Shown one piece after another: positions 7,698 through 14,570 of a stretch of DNA of 16,882 nucleotides. The stretch's first letter is position 1. Each line of letters begins with the position of its first letter. The position numbers and the translations under genes were made by a program. The notes under the pieces are model-generated. The model was given only the letters and a program-made list of their open reading frames with translations. It made no database searches and was not told the origin of the DNA. This DNA is from an uncultured Ruminococcus sp. (lineage in GTDB: Bacteria > Bacillota > Clostridia > Oscillospirales > Acutalibacteraceae): the NCBI GenBank assembly GCA_902783815.1, contig CACZSM010000263.1:1-16882 (forward strand), in the 5' to 3' direction.

Positions 7698-8612
7698 ATG
7701 TCAAAGCTATCAAAACAGATAAAGAGAAGGCTTCCGCTTGTCGGAATATTCCTTGTGCTGCTTGTGGGACTGGGAGTGTTCATGTACCCGATAGTTTCAA
7801 ACTGGTACGGCGAATATACGGCTCATTCAGAAATAACCGCTTATGATACAGTCGTGCAGACTATCGGTGATGATGCAATACGCAGGGTCGAAAGAGCTGC
7901 CGAGGACTATAATAAAGCACTTGCAAATAGTGATTCACGCAGGGTATCAGCAATGAGCTACAGCGAGATGCTTGCCATAAGCGAAAGTATCGGCTATATC
8001 GAGATACCAAGAATAAGCGTGTATCTGCCGATATATCACGGTCTTTCGGATGAGGTACTGCAAAAGGGAGTCGGACATATGGAGGGTTCGTCGCTTCCGA
8101 TCGGAGGAAATTCTACTCACTGTGTCCTCGCCGGACATACAGGGTTGCCGTCGGCAAAGCTGTTCACTGACCTGGATCAGCTGAAAACAGGCGATTACTT
8201 CTATATTCATTCGCTTGACAGGGTTCTTGCATATAAGATCGATCAGATCGTGACGGTATTTCCGTATGAGAGTCAATATACGCAGATAGTTGATGATGCG
8301 GACTATGTGACACTTGTTACCTGTACTCCATATGGTATAAACAGTCACAGACTGCTTGTGCGGGGTGTCCGCATACCCTATAAGACACAGACAATGCAGG
8401 AAGCGTCGAAAGACGGCTGGCCTGTTGTACACGAAGAAGAAGCGGAGAGAATACCGCTGAGAACAATTGTATGGTACGCCGGACTGTTTATTGTAAGTGC
8501 GGTAGTGCTGATTATTTTGATGATCCTGCTTATGCCTGGTTTCGGCAAAAGGAAAACCGGGAAAAGCAATAATGAGATCTCCGGAGATGACGAAAAGTCC
8601 TCCGGAAAATAA
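7698..8612 (+). CDS. Class C (pilus) sortase 2
   Basis: A 304-aa sortase with N-terminal (about 12-33) and C-terminal (about 256-279) membrane helices. The catalytic residues are His147 (AGHTGLPSAKLF), Cys209 (LVTCTPYG) and Arg222 (RLLVRG). The core is closer to textbook class C sortases (IYHGLSDEVLQKGVGHMEGS at 112-131) than its neighbour, but the lid segment (about 75-95) shows SDSRR rather than an Asp-Pro-aromatic motif. The ATG at 7698 is 7 nt after GGAG, which overlaps the sortase 1 stop, indicating translational coupling; a longer in-frame extension into sortase 1 is rejected. Two sortases with different lids suggest one for the backbone and one for accessory subunits, but which does which is inference. 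Confidence 0.93.
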   Translation: MSKLSKQIKRRLPLVGIFLVLLVGLGVFMYPIVSNWYGEYTAHSEITAYDTVVQTIGDDAIRRVERAAEDYNKALANSDSRRVSAMSYSEMLAISESIGYIEIPRISVYLPIYHGLSDEVLQKGVGHMEGSSLPIGGNSTHCVLAGHTGLPSAKLFTDLDQLKTGDYFYIHSLDRVLAYKIDQIVTVFPYESQYTQIVDDADYVTLVTCTPYGINSHRLLVRGVRIPYKTQTMQEASKDGWPVVHEEEAERIPLRTIVWYAGLFIVSAVVLIILMILLMPGFGKRKTGKSNNEISGDDEKSSGK

Positions 8613-8629
8613 GATCGGAGGAATGTAAT

Positions 8630-9820
8630 GTGATAAGAACAGTTTTGAAACGAGCCTCCGCCGCAGTGCTTGCAGTCATGATAATGTGCCTTGCGGTGAT
8701 AGTTTCGGCATTTTCTGTTGTTGCAGCGGAGAATAAGGGAAAAATAACAGTCGCTGTGCATAGTGATTTTGAGGGCATACCGCTTTACCTTATAGAGATA
8801 GGTGACTATACTAACGGGAAGATAACTCTCAGTGAGGGCTTTTCCGGACTTGGCATCAATTTTGATGAGATAAAGACATCCGGCGATATGGATGGGGCTG
8901 CAAATACGGTTCAGACATTTATAAAAAGTAATGGACTGACGGGTGTGGTCAGCTGGATCGACACTGACGGAAATGTTGTATTTGACGGAGTGCCGCTTGA
9001 CAAGATATATGCTGTTGTGCAGTGCGCCGGCGAAGAGGTTGTAAAGATACAGCCGATGCTGTTTGAGCTTCCGAAGTATGATAACGGAGAGGTCATCAAG
9101 GAAGTAACGGCTGTAGCGAAGTATGTAGATAGCAGGAGCGTATCGCTTGGCGGTGCGGTAGTAGTAAATAAGCTCGGACACGAAAATGTACGGCTTCCTG
9201 GCGCGGTTTTCGAGTTCTCACAGAAAATATATTACAAGGACGGCTCTAAGATCAGGGAGGGTCTTGATATAGGTGAGGATGAAGGCGGTAAATACTACTG
9301 GAAACCCTTTAAACAGGAATTCGTTACAGACAGTAATGGTCAGATAGTAATATATGACCTTGCATATGCTACATACCGTTTTATAGAGATCGAAGCACCA
9401 AAGGGATATATTCTTGATCCGACAGCCCATGAATTCGATATAGTAAAGCATGGCAGCGTCAAGGTTGAAAACGGCAGATATGCGGCTGAAAATGACGGAA
9501 CTAAGGAACTTATGATCTATAATGATATAGATGATTCCTCAAAGACCTCTGAGGATGAGAGTGTAACGGTTGTTGAGTCCTCTGATACGCCGGATGATGT
9601 TTCCGGAGGCTCTGATATAGAGGGCAGGGAGTCTGTACCGCCGGATCAGTCAGAAGGAGAGGCATCCGGAGGTGTAGATGAAGATACCGGGAACAAAACA
9701 GAAATGACCGGTGATGATATTGTAAGATACTGCACGACCGGGGCATTGGTATGCACATCGCTCATTGTCATAATACTTCTTATTGTGATAGGTGAGAGCC
9801 GCAGCAAAAAAGAAGAATAA
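8630..9820 (+). CDS. SpaA-like accessory or basal pilin lacking a canonical LPXTG
   Basis: A 396-aa surface protein. A signal peptide (about 1-33) precedes an N-terminal pilin-like beta domain (about 38-150) that resembles the first domain of Gram-positive pilins. A SpaA/Cna-B-type domain (about 172-300) contains LPGAVFEF (189-196) and an E-box RFIEIEAPKGY (E253 or E255). Then comes an acidic Ser/Asp/Glu-rich linker (about 301-355), a membrane helix (about 368-388) and a basic tail. Just before the helix is TEMTGDD (357-363), keeping the TG of a sorting signal but not Leu-Pro. The GTG start has GGAGG 8 nt upstream, 17 nt after sortase 2. It could be the wall-proximal subunit, sorted through a degenerate motif or left as a membrane protein. 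Confidence 0.82.
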   Translation: MIRTVLKRASAAVLAVMIMCLAVIVSAFSVVAAENKGKITVAVHSDFEGIPLYLIEIGDYTNGKITLSEGFSGLGINFDEIKTSGDMDGAANTVQTFIKSNGLTGVVSWIDTDGNVVFDGVPLDKIYAVVQCAGEEVVKIQPMLFELPKYDNGEVIKEVTAVAKYVDSRSVSLGGAVVVNKLGHENVRLPGAVFEFSQKIYYKDGSKIREGLDIGEDEGGKYYWKPFKQEFVTDSNGQIVIYDLAYATYRFIEIEAPKGYILDPTAHEFDIVKHGSVKVENGRYAAENDGTKELMIYNDIDDSSKTSEDESVTVVESSDTPDDVSGGSDIEGRESVPPDQSEGEASGGVDEDTGNKTEMTGDDIVRYCTTGALVCTSLIVIILLIVIGESRSKKEE

Positions 9821-9828
9821 TCTCTATG

Positions 9829-9860
9829 AGCAGATATTTTGAATTGACGAAATATCTGCT
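9829..9860 (+). terminator. Hairpin at the end of the pilus gene cluster
   Basis: A perfect 11-bp stem, AGCAGATATTT (9829-9839) and AAATATCTGCT (9850-9860), has a 10-nt loop and is followed by TATTTCGTC, a weak T-rich tail. It lies 8 nt after the accessory pilin stop and is the likely end, possibly leaky, of the pilus operon. Confidence 0.55.
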
Positions 9861-9896
9861 TATTTCGTCTATAGAAAGTTTAAGGAAGTGATCGCT

Positions 9897-10997
9897 ATGA
9901 AAGAAAAAAATAATGATAATACAAATAAAAAACATTCCATCATCCCCGATTTTCTGAAAATAGATTTTACCAAGCCTGTAACAGCCAGACAGCAGCTTGC
10001 AGTTATGATTACATTTTTGTTTGTATCCTGTCTGCTGTTTACGATAGTATATGTGGTACAGTTTTTTTCCGGCAGGCAGGACCAGTCCAAGACATCTGCG
10101 CCGGATAAGAAAAATACTCCGGCAGTAGTTGAGGAATCCATACCGGAGGAAAGCGAAGCGCCTGTTCGTACAAGAATTACTATTGAAACAATAAATGCAG
10201 AGGAGCTTTTCGGAGAAACGAAAACAGAGCTGAGATATTTTGATGATGTATATAGTGGCAGTTTAATACTTGTGAATGATAAATATTCGTGCCGGTATGA
10301 GGGCGAAAATGTTGAGGATATTTCAGAGGATGCCAATGACAAATATTCATTTGCAGAGGACGGGATACTTCTTGACAGCAGACTTGTAACTCCGCTGAAT
10401 AAAATGTTTGAGGATTTTGCATTATCCTGCGGAGAAGCAAGTATAGTTGTAAAAAACGGTTATGTAAGTTATGAGGATCAGGAGGAAACATACAATAAGG
10501 AACCGGAGGACGAAAGTGACTGCTATGAAATGGAAAGAATAACAACAGCTCCGGGACATAGTGAGCATCAGACAGGCTTTGCATTTGACCTTGATATAAA
10601 GGATGCGGAAGGAAACTATACTGGTTATGACGGACAGGGACTGTACTCATGGATAAATGACAACTGCGGAGACTATGGGTTTATTCAGCGTTATACGGAT
10701 GATAAGTCGGAAGTAACAGGAACTGACGGTAAGAAATGGCATTTCAGATATGTTGGTATGCCACATTCGGATTATATGGTATCTGATGAGGCATCACTGG
10801 AAGAATATATAGAGATCGTAAAGAAATATAGTATAGATAAGGCAATGCGTATTGAGGATCACAGCGGAAACGGGTATGTAATATACTATGTTGAAGGGGA
10901 TCCGGAAGATCTGACGGAAATAACCGTTCCTGCGGAATTGGATTATGAAATCTCCGGAGATAATTACAGTGGATTTATTGTTACCGTCAGGCTATGA
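9897..10997 (+). CDS. Membrane-anchored M15B (VanY-like) peptidase homologue with altered active site
   Basis: A 366-aa protein with a basic cytoplasmic N-terminus, one membrane helix (about 33-57), a low-complexity linker (about 58-95) and an extracellular M15B domain (about 160-315) of the D-Ala-D-Ala carboxypeptidase type. SEHQTGFAFD (222-231) supplies the zinc ligands H224 and D231; WHFRYVG (281-287) supplies H282. The usual catalytic Glu three residues before that His (the ExWH motif) is Lys279 here, in GKKWH, so hydrolysis may be impaired. About 50 residues after the domain (316-366) match nothing I recognise. The ATG at 9897 is 10 nt from AAGGA; the in-frame GTG at 9888 is too close. 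It follows the pilus genes across a weak hairpin and could act on the wall the pilus is anchored to. Confidence 0.8.
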   Translation: MKEKNNDNTNKKHSIIPDFLKIDFTKPVTARQQLAVMITFLFVSCLLFTIVYVVQFFSGRQDQSKTSAPDKKNTPAVVEESIPEESEAPVRTRITIETINAEELFGETKTELRYFDDVYSGSLILVNDKYSCRYEGENVEDISEDANDKYSFAEDGILLDSRLVTPLNKMFEDFALSCGEASIVVKNGYVSYEDQEETYNKEPEDESDCYEMERITTAPGHSEHQTGFAFDLDIKDAEGNYTGYDGQGLYSWINDNCGDYGFIQRYTDDKSEVTGTDGKKWHFRYVGMPHSDYMVSDEASLEEYIEIVKKYSIDKAMRIEDHSGNGYVIYYVEGDPEDLTEITVPAELDYEISGDNYSGFIVTVRL

Positions 10998-11015
10998 ATA
11001 TCACAAGAGTTTCCT

Positions 11016-11068
11016 GTATAATATGAAAATATTATACTTGAAAATAATTGTAGGAAATTGTATAATAT
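11016..11068. repeat. GTATAATAT repeated three times over a promoter
   Basis: GTATAATAT occurs at 11016-11024 and 11060-11068, and its reverse complement ATATTATAC at 11029-11037. The first and inverted copies form a perfect 9-bp palindrome with a GAAA spacer; the third overlaps the -10 box of the downstream promoter. This spacing looks like an operator array, although AT-rich promoter duplication could give the same pattern. Confidence 0.5.
11038..11066 (+). promoter_or_regulatory. Promoter of the YdjGHI-like module
   Basis: TTGAAA (11038-11043), a 17-bp spacer and a perfect TATAAT (11061-11066). The predicted start, near 11073, lies past the TTG at 11071, which argues against that codon as the start of the next gene. 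Confidence 0.72.
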
Positions 11069-11109
11069 AGTTGTCAGATTGCAGTGACATTGATTATTAT
11101 TTGTCAGGG

Positions 11110-11928
11110 ATGATGCCTTTGGATAGTAATACGGTTGGTCTGATTATTGCTGGTATCCTTTTTGCCTTGCCGGTTGTGGTAGTAGTAATAATTATCATTA
11201 AGGTGAGAGGATTCTTCAGAAAAATAGAAAAACAAACCGGCAAAAAAATCCGCGCTGATGATTTGATCAAGGGTTTTAAGGAATCAGAGCTTGGTGATAA
11301 ATCTCCGGCTTCGCTTAACGGTATGGACAGGATATATCTCCCGGCTATACATAAGGAATTTCCGGACTTTCAGCTCGCTGCCGTTATCCCACAGGTCGAA
11401 ACATTCGTCAAGACCTGGCTCGATTCCATTGAGGCTAAGGATTCAAGTTCTCTCGATAAGCTGACTATATCTCCAAGCCTTAAAGATAGGGCGGATGAGA
11501 TAATAGCCGATCTGCGTTCACAAAATATCAGCGTATTCTATGATAATATCGTTATACATCGTTCAGTGATAAGTGAATTCGTCAAGGAAAACGGTATGAC
11601 GATAATAAGATTCCAGTCTGCTGTTGGCTATCTGAATTATACCCTTGACAGTAAGGGAAAGGTTATCCGGGGCAGTAAGGATAAAAAAGAGGAAACTGTC
11701 TATGTGGTGTCCTATGCGAGAATATCAGATGCGGAAATTGCAAGACAGTCCGGAGTTGTTGATGTTATCGGACTTAACTGCCCGAACTGCGGTGCGCCGA
11801 TAAGATCATCAAATGTCAGCTTCTGTGAGTTCTGCGGAACCGGAATGAAAAATCTTGCCGATGATGTCTTTGGCTGGACATTTACGGATATAAAAGAAAA
11901 AAATCTTATGACTAAGAAAATTTATTAA
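11110..11928 (+). CDS. Membrane protein with Tim44/NTF2-like domain and C-terminal zinc ribbon
   Basis: A protein of about 272 aa. One membrane helix (about 9-31) with a basic flank is followed by a linker and an alpha+beta domain (about 70-210). The domain's layout (VETFVKTWLDSIEAKD, then a section with SPSLKDRADEII and beta strands) resembles the Tim44/NTF2-like fold; this is a pattern judgement. A zinc ribbon has C224, C227, C239 and C242. The start is unsure: a promoter ends near 11066, so the TTG at 11071 is unlikely; ATGs at 11110 and 11113 or the TTG at 11119 are possible, with only an AGGG at 11106-11109. It precedes the SPFH gene by 17 nt, so it is probably part of the same membrane complex. 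Its biochemical role is unknown. Confidence 0.72.
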   Translation: MMPLDSNTVGLIIAGILFALPVVVVVIIIIKVRGFFRKIEKQTGKKIRADDLIKGFKESELGDKSPASLNGMDRIYLPAIHKEFPDFQLAAVIPQVETFVKTWLDSIEAKDSSSLDKLTISPSLKDRADEIIADLRSQNISVFYDNIVIHRSVISEFVKENGMTIIRFQSAVGYLNYTLDSKGKVIRGSKDKKEETVYVVSYARISDAEIARQSGVVDVIGLNCPNCGAPIRSSNVSFCEFCGTGMKNLADDVFGWTFTDIKEKNLMTKKIY

Positions 11929-11945
11929 TAAGGAGATGCGTAAAA

Positions 11946-13301
11946 ATGGGAATTATTAAAGCATTAGGCGGCGCTATTGGCGGCGGTCTCGGCGACACAT
12001 GGTTGGAAGTCATTGAACCAAGTGATATGGGACAAACTACAGTTATGTGTCCCGGTGTTCCTAAGGCAAGAAATGATGCGAGAAACAGCAACACAAAGGG
12101 TACAGACTTCACTGTATCAAACGGCTCTATAATCCATGTTTATGAGAACCAGATGATGATGCTAATAGACGGAGGCGCAATAGTTGACTTCTCTGCTGAA
12201 CCGGGCTATTTTGAGGTCAAGAACTCTGCACTTCCTTCACTTATGGCAGGTCAGTTCGGCGGCGCGATCAAGGAAACATTCAACCGTTTCAGATTCGGCG
12301 GTGTTACCCCGACATCTCAGAGGGTCATTTATATCAACCTTAAGCCTCTTGAGGGTCTTAAGTTCGGAACAAAGAGTCCTGTTTCCTACCGTGATTCCAT
12401 TTATGGTATCGTAGCAAGAGTAAGGGCACACGGCTTCTATGCTATTGATATCGTTGACCCGATACTGTTCTATAAGAATGTTATAGAAACAGCTGCTGTT
12501 ACAAATATGAAGCCTGTTGATATGCAGCAGATAGTTGCAAACAGGTATGACTATGAGATCATCAATGTCCTCCAGGTGGCATTTACAAAGCTGTCCGGAC
12601 AGGGCATCAGTGCATTTGATATCGGCGCTTATAACTTTGAGGTTTGCGACAGCGTTCAGCAGGCTCTTGAAGAAAGATATCAGTGGTCAAGCAAGAGAGG
12701 TCTGAAGCTTTCTAACCTCGGTATGGAGGTAACTCCGGATGAAAAGACTCAGGAGCTTATCGACAAGAGAAACGATGTTGCTATATTCAACGATCCGTCT
12801 ATGAGAGAAACTCTTGTACAGAAGAATATTTCCGAGGGCGTAAAGGCAGCCGGCTCAAATTCAGCCGGAGCAATGACAGGCTTTATGGGTGTCGGAATGG
12901 GTATGCAGTCAATGGGCGGCTTTATGGGCAATGCTTCAAATACTAACCTTCAGCAGATGCAGATGCAGCAGCAGCAGCAAATGCAGCCGCAGCAGCCTGT
13001 GATGGCAGCCGGAGCAGTTGCAGGAGCGCCAAGCGGTTGGACCTGTTCATGCGGCAAGAGCGGCAATACAGGCAAGTTCTGTGCTGAATGTGGAAAGCCT
13101 CAGCCGGCACCGGCAGGAAGCTGGAAGTGCTCATGCGGCGCAGAGAATACCGGAAAGTTCTGTGCAGAATGTGGCAAGCAGAAACCTGCGGCAAAAAAGA
13201 TAGTATGTGATAAGTGCGGATATGAACCTGATATGAGTCAGCCGATACCGAAGTTCTGCCCGAACTGCGGCGACCCTATCAATGATGCTGATTTTCAGTG
13301 A
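11946..13301 (+). CDS. YdjI-type SPFH domain protein with three zinc ribbons
   Basis: A 451-aa cytoplasmic protein. Residues about 15-260 form the SPFH/virion-core-like domain of the Bacillus YdjI type, with the characteristic early segment GLGDTWLEVIEPSDMGQTT. A Gly/Met-rich stretch (300-330) and a Gln/Met run (336-350, from CAG-rich DNA at about 12951-12996) form a flexible linker. Three zinc-binding modules follow: C367, C369, C379, C382; C395, C397, C406, C409; and C421, C424, C438, C441. The first two are near duplicates (KFCAECGK in both). SPFH proteins form membrane-associated oligomers; in Bacillus, YdjI links YdjG and YdjH to PspA in envelope stress protection. No pspA is in the window. 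The ATG is 10 nt after AGGAG. The protein has about 100 residues beyond its SPFH core. Confidence 0.88.
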   Translation: MGIIKALGGAIGGGLGDTWLEVIEPSDMGQTTVMCPGVPKARNDARNSNTKGTDFTVSNGSIIHVYENQMMMLIDGGAIVDFSAEPGYFEVKNSALPSLMAGQFGGAIKETFNRFRFGGVTPTSQRVIYINLKPLEGLKFGTKSPVSYRDSIYGIVARVRAHGFYAIDIVDPILFYKNVIETAAVTNMKPVDMQQIVANRYDYEIINVLQVAFTKLSGQGISAFDIGAYNFEVCDSVQQALEERYQWSSKRGLKLSNLGMEVTPDEKTQELIDKRNDVAIFNDPSMRETLVQKNISEGVKAAGSNSAGAMTGFMGVGMGMQSMGGFMGNASNTNLQQMQMQQQQQMQPQQPVMAAGAVAGAPSGWTCSCGKSGNTGKFCAECGKPQPAPAGSWKCSCGAENTGKFCAECGKQKPAAKKIVCDKCGYEPDMSQPIPKFCPNCGDPINDADFQ

Positions 13302-13331
13302 TTTGTTTATTGAATAATTCCAGAGATCATG

Positions 13332-13370
13332 CTCTGTCCCTTTCCGCTTGATGCGCAGAAAGGGACAGAG
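13332..13370. other. Long hairpin after the SPFH gene, with an alternative partner
   Basis: A perfect 13-bp stem (13332-13344 with 13358-13370) is capped by a smaller CGC/GCG stem (13345-13347 with 13353-13355). No T-run follows (TACATTCAGG), so it is not a canonical terminator. CAGAG at 13321-13325 can instead pair with CTCTG at 13332-13336, the first bases of the left arm, giving mutually exclusive folds. It lies in the 198-nt gap between the SPFH gene and the YdjG-like gene. Confidence 0.6.
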
Positions 13371-13477
13371 TACATTCAGGCAAAAATTGGCAAAAACAGG
13401 ATATTTTAGTGTTAGATATATACGGTTTTGCACAATTTTTTATGGTAATGTTAATTTAGAAAAGAGGTGTGATTTTC

Positions 13478-13492
13478 ATGCCGAGGGCATGA
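13478..13492 (+). promoter_or_regulatory. Possible four-codon upstream ORF (MPRA-stop)
   Basis: ATG CCG AGG GCA TGA is preceded by AGAGGTG at 8 nt, a better ribosome site than the GAGGG lying 12 nt before the YdjG-like ATG at 13500. The mini-ORF is in a different frame and stops 7 nt before that ATG. It may be a leader peptide for reinitiation or a chance arrangement. Confidence 0.3.
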
Positions 13493-13499
13493 GATACAT

Positions 13500-14570
13500 A
13501 TGGAAACAGTTTCATATAAATGTATAAACTGCGCTGCCCCATTGCAGTATAATGCACAGAAGCAGAAATTTGCCTGTGAATTCTGTGAAAGCGAATTTGA
13601 CGAATCAGAGCTTGCGGATTATTTTTCAAAGCTGGAAAAGAAGCTCGACCAGGAGTATAAAAAAGAGCCTGACCCGGTAAGCGATGATGAATTCGACGAA
13701 TTTGCAGCACTTTATGTCTGTCAGAGCTGCGGCGCGGAGGTAATTACGGATAAAAATACAGCTGCTACTTTTTGTGTTTTCTGCCATAATCCCGTAATGA
13801 TATCAAACAGGATGGCAGGTAATTTCAAGCCGAACAGGGTAATACCATTCTCGATATCAGAGGAGGATGCAAAAAACAGATTTATGGAATTCTGCTCAAA
13901 AAAGAAGTTTCTGCCAAATGACTTTCTTTCAAATGCTCAGCTTGATATGATGAAGGGAGTATATTATCCGTACTGGCTCGTTGATTCCTTGAAAACGGGC
14001 GGTATAAGGGCTACAGGCAAGAAAAAACGCAGATGGACAGAGGGCAATTATGAGTATGAGGAGATAACAACATACAGTGTTGTCAGAGATGGTTCAATAG
14101 ATTTCCGTGATTACCCTCATACGGCTCTTAAAGAGGATGAGAACCTAAAGGGACTTAAATATGTAAACCCATTTGATGAGTCCGGATACAAGCCGTTTAT
14201 GATGTCATACCTTTCGGGATTCCTCGCAGAAAAAAGAGATCTTGAAAGACAGGAGGCTCAGGCAGAGGTTGACAAGGAGCTTGAAGGCTATGCAGAAAAG
14301 ATATTCTCCGAAACACTGAAAGAATACGATACCTATAATATAGACGATATCAGACTCAGTACCATCAGAGAATCATGGGATTATGCACTTCTTCCCGTAT
14401 GGCTTCTTACTTTTGATTATAACGATAAGAAGTATGTTTATGCAATGAACGGTCAGACGGGAAAAAACTACGGAGAACTTCCGCTTGACAAGAAGAAATT
14501 GACATTGTTTGCAATTGCATTGTTCTTTGGTGTGCTTATTTTAGGATTGTTGGGAGGTTTTCTGCTTTGA
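13500..14570 (+). CDS. YdjG-type protein with two zinc ribbons and a C-terminal membrane anchor
   Basis: A 356-aa protein. The first zinc ribbon (C8, C11, C26, C29) opens with YKCINCAAPLQYN, typical of the TFIIB-type ribbon of Bacillus YdjG. The second has C74, C77, C92 and C95 (YVCQSCGAEV and FCVFCHNP). A middle domain (about 110-330) with YYPYWLVDS and LLPVWLLTFDYNDKKYVYAMNG is followed by a membrane helix at the extreme C-terminus (about 335-356), so the bulk is cytoplasmic. In Bacillus the YdjG/YdjH pair is the membrane anchor recruiting YdjI and PspA. The ATG at 13500 has only a moderate GAGGG 12 nt upstream; the next in-frame stop upstream is at 13470, leaving no longer option. It overlaps the next gene by 4 nt (TTGA). 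Confidence 0.85.
   Translation: METVSYKCINCAAPLQYNAQKQKFACEFCESEFDESELADYFSKLEKKLDQEYKKEPDPVSDDEFDEFAALYVCQSCGAEVITDKNTAATFCVFCHNPVMISNRMAGNFKPNRVIPFSISEEDAKNRFMEFCSKKKFLPNDFLSNAQLDMMKGVYYPYWLVDSLKTGGIRATGKKKRRWTEGNYEYEEITTYSVVRDGSIDFRDYPHTALKEDENLKGLKYVNPFDESGYKPFMMSYLSGFLAEKRDLERQEAQAEVDKELEGYAEKIFSETLKEYDTYNIDDIRLSTIRESWDYALLPVWLLTFDYNDKKYVYAMNGQTGKNYGELPLDKKKLTLFAIALFFGVLILGLLGGFLL

Noticed and set aside
7232..7783. 183-aa open frame on the minus strand
   Set aside because: It is antisense to the sortase 1 catalytic region and the start of sortase 2; rich in Ile, Tyr and Arg as expected of a shadow frame.
8378..9181. 267-aa open frame on the minus strand
   Set aside because: It runs antisense across the end of sortase 2 and the start of the accessory pilin, both well supported by motifs and ribosome sites, and shows no recognisable domain.
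11071..11109. TTG start at 11071 for the Tim44-like protein
   Set aside because: The consensus promoter with -10 at 11061-11066 would start transcription at or after this codon, and it has no ribosome site at proper distance.
12951..12996. CAG-rich tract as a possible simple-sequence or phase-variable repeat
   Set aside because: It is irregular (mixed Gln/Met codons) and in a triplet period, so slippage would not shift the frame; it encodes a flexible linker.
13428..13456. Promoter TTGCAC-N17-TTAATT before the YdjG-like gene
   Set aside because: The -10 matches only three of six consensus bases; too weak to report as a feature.
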